Shown here: piece by piece, positions 41,651 through 43,757 of the stretch
Layout: every line of letters begins with the position of its first letter
Numbering within the stretch: the first letter of the stretch is position 1
Source: Amphimedon queenslandica
Lineage: Eukaryota; Porifera; Demospongiae; Haplosclerida; Niphatidae
Length of the DNA: 43,757 nt
Assembly (NCBI RefSeq): GCF_000090795.2
Contig: NW_003546526.1
Coordinates: 32,819-76,575, forward strand
Reading direction: 5' to 3'
Translations under genes and position numbers: made by a program
Notes under the pieces: generated by a model
Database searches by the model: none
The model's input: the letters and a program-made list of their open reading frames with translations, nothing else
What the model was told of the DNA's origin: nothing

Positions 41651-43757
41651 GTTGTTTTTTAATAAATTATATATGCCAGTTTTTAAGGCCTTGTTAATTT
41701 TTAATTCATAATAGTGCAGACAATATGAATGATTTCTACGAAATTGGAAATCTTTGTGTAAATGTATTAATTTTATGTATTCACTAAATGATGAAGTCTG
41801 TGCAGGATAGCTTTGTCTGGGATGATGCTCTCCATATTGTCCAGTTGGAAATAAAGTAGGAAAGCATAACAAATCAAGATGCTCTTGCCTATTGTCAATA
41901 GGCACTTCTTTAACATTCATTAATCTATATTGACTGATATCAGAACCAGTTACAATTTTACTGTCAAGATTTCTAATTGCATATGCTGACAGGCCTTCTA
42001 AATTTAGATCATTTGCTTTTCAAGCATTTTACAAGTAGTATTGCTTACTACTTGTATAACATTTTTAAATGATTCGTCAGTTGAATCATCGTATGTTTCT
42101 ATAAAGCCAATTTATTTCTTTTAATTTTCTTAATGCTGCTTTAATTTTATTTACATCAACATCAACTAAACTATTCCAGACATTATTTGATTTAGTAGGC
42201 TGTCCATTAATAATAATATAATGTTCTGTATTAGGCAAATGATAAGAATGTATACCAACCTCATTTAAAGTTTTCATGGTTTTTTCTAATGGAAAGGGTA
42301 AGTAAAACATTGCACCTTTAAGTGCCTTCAAAGAATTATAGGCAGGCACTTTTAAGGCGTGTGTCCCTAGCCTAACAATTGTCTGAAAACACTTGGCCCT
42401 CTGTATTCACTGGCAACTTAAAGGATCCAAATCTTTCAATTCTTTAGGTAGTGGCTCACACTTTAACCCATTGAGCACACAACGTGCTGGAACTTCATTT
42501 TTCTTAATAGTAGGTTTACAAGGATTACAAATATATATAGCTTTATTTAATGCCGTAGGATAATTCTGTCTAATGTAATCTAATAGGATATTCCAAACAT
42601 CACTATCTAAATTTTTAGCTTCAGTGACAAGACTTTTTTCTTAAAAGCCTCTCACAGCTACAACATGCATTAACTGCCTCATCAGACAAAGCTATCTTAA
42701 ATTTATCAATAGCATCTGAATACTGAAAATAAAGTACAGTATCTAAGTTTGGTATTCTAAATTGGTCTTCTTCTTCACCATCATTTATAGCGTAATACAC
42801 ATTATCAAATTCAGTTTCATCGGCTTCATTAATTTTTAAATCTATCAATTGTGCTATATACCATCAGCAAGAGAAGAATCAATAATATATTTTGTCAAAT
42901 GGGCATTTCCAGCAACATAAGTGTTTTAAAAGGCGTCTCAACAAAGGATAATGAACAGATGCATTGCGTAAAATACGCAGCATACTTTTAGAATCGGTAT
43001 CATCACTACTACGCACAATAGGATGGCCTATCTTTTCACTAACAATTTCTGAATATTTAAAATATTTTTCAAGCCATTTTCATCCTTTTTAACAATTACT
43101 GTTACATTAAGATTATCACAGAAATCATGTTCATGCACTTGATCCATTTCTTCGACTTGCTGGGATCTTGTTACATAGTGATTATTAGGACAATTGTCAC
43201 ATGCATCTAAATGCTTCCTCAATTCTTTAATGGGTTCATGCAAATAACGTCTAACTTCAATAATAGAACTAATGTCACTTTCTAATAATGGCTTGCACCT
43301 ATATGTGGATTGCCATTTGAGGGTTGGCTTTCTCTTATTGGTATACAATCTATTATTATCAAAATTGTCATCTTCAAAATCACTATCATCATTACATTCT
43401 TCTACTCTTTCAATGCATGATACATCAATAATCCCTGCTACATAACAGATGCCATTTGCATCAACAGGGATTGCAATTGGACTATCTAATTGGCTATCAG
43501 AGTTATCATTAGGATACAAATATGCTGATTCATAAAAATAAGGCTCACAATTCTTTGTGTGACATTGTTCACCAAAATCACTAAAACTATTCAACTTCAA
43601 TTTCCTAATGCTATTTGCTGCACATATCAATACGCCTACTTTGTGGGATCTGTTTTTCAAAACTGATTCTAACAATATACTTGATGCAGCATTACATTTA
43701 CTGTCATATGATGTGTTTTCAAAATCTACACCTTTCGTACATAATGGCAATAAATCA
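41621..43757 (-). pseudogene. Helitron unit 3: N-terminal region, cut by window edge
   Basis: Fragments read right to left. First is 43757-43028 (open from the edge; VDFENTSYDSKCNAASSILL, an acidic patch, then CDNCPNNHYVTRS). Next are 42848-42621 (FRIPNLDTVLYFQYSDAID), a cysteine-rich block near 42540-42380 (VLNGLKCEPL type), 42349-42086 (MPAYNSLKALKGAMFYLPF, INGQPTKSNNVW) and 41920-41621 (LLCFPTLFPTGQYGEHHPR), the start of Helitron_like_N. The same order occurs in unit 2. Frame changes occur near 43030, 42850, 42620 and 42080. Confidence 0.75.

Larger units (their letters stand above)
33405..43757 (-). mobile_element. Helitron unit 3, truncated by window edge
   Basis: This unit has the same order as unit 2: a GTAGGGTT repeat, Pro/RG gene, non-coding repeats, OTU, helicase, Rep and N-terminus. 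It has the longest open frames of the three copies and one recognised later insertion (35691-35926), so it is probably the youngest. The 5' end lies beyond 43757. Confidence 0.7.

Overview
This is an AT-rich stretch of an animal genome made almost entirely of transposable elements. Very short inferred introns (46-59 nt), single-exon Rep/helicase/OTU Helitrons, Kolobok- and hAT-type transposons and their MITEs suggest a sponge (a demosponge of the Amphimedon type fits best). That assignment is an inference; a cnidarian is not excluded. I see no tRNA, rRNA, CRISPR or bacterial gene. A 380-base run of N lies at 11231-11610.

Layout. The backbone is three copies of one large Helitron, all on the minus strand, so each copy's 3' end is to the left and its 5' end to the right. 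Each unit has, from left to right: a small plus-strand two-exon gene (proline-rich exon 1, Arg/Gly-rich exon 2), about 3 kb of non-coding DNA with tandem repeats, then a minus-strand gene of roughly 2,350 codons. That gene reads, from its N-terminus, a repeat and zinc-ribbon-like region, a Helitron_like_N/Rep domain (HUH and YxxxY motifs), a PIF1-family helicase, a lysine-rich linker with repeated LIVSI motifs, and an OTU cysteine-protease domain. Unit 1 is split into about 0.9-14.49 kb and 29.54-33.17 kb. Unit 2 (about 14.49-29.54 kb) sits inside unit 1's Rep coding region. Unit 3 (about 33.4 kb to the right edge) continues beyond the window. No copy is intact, and each has lost different catalytic residues.

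Nested insertions. Unit 1 carries a hAT element with a 5-bp target duplication (1697-4361), a hAT MITE with a perfect 8-bp duplication (4507-4836), a MITE related to the first hAT (5084-5430), and a THAP-domain Kolobok-like transposon (7550 into the N gap). Unit 2 carries a TTAA-flanked 1.48-kb element with two inward-facing TATA boxes (16606-18088), a 691-bp TTAA-flanked MITE (18770-19460) and a 239-bp MITE (27265-27503). Unit 3 carries a 236-bp MITE of the same family (35691-35926). The sister units provide pre-insertion 'empty' sites for several of these.

Most notable. Inside the Kolobok-like element, convergent to the transposase, lies a spliced minus-strand gene (10414-11058) whose conceptual product carries the cysteine-rich domain found at the C-terminus of the P2X7 receptor (the 'ballast' or P2RX7_C domain). 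Its three exons sum to exactly 180 codons, with two nonsense changes in exon 3. A transposon carrying this domain would be a direct vehicle for its spread in animal genomes. Other points of interest are the SUMO-interacting-motif-like repeats next to the Helitron OTU domain and the opposite-strand Pro/RG gene kept by every Helitron copy. At the left edge is one apparently intact partial gene (1-765, minus).
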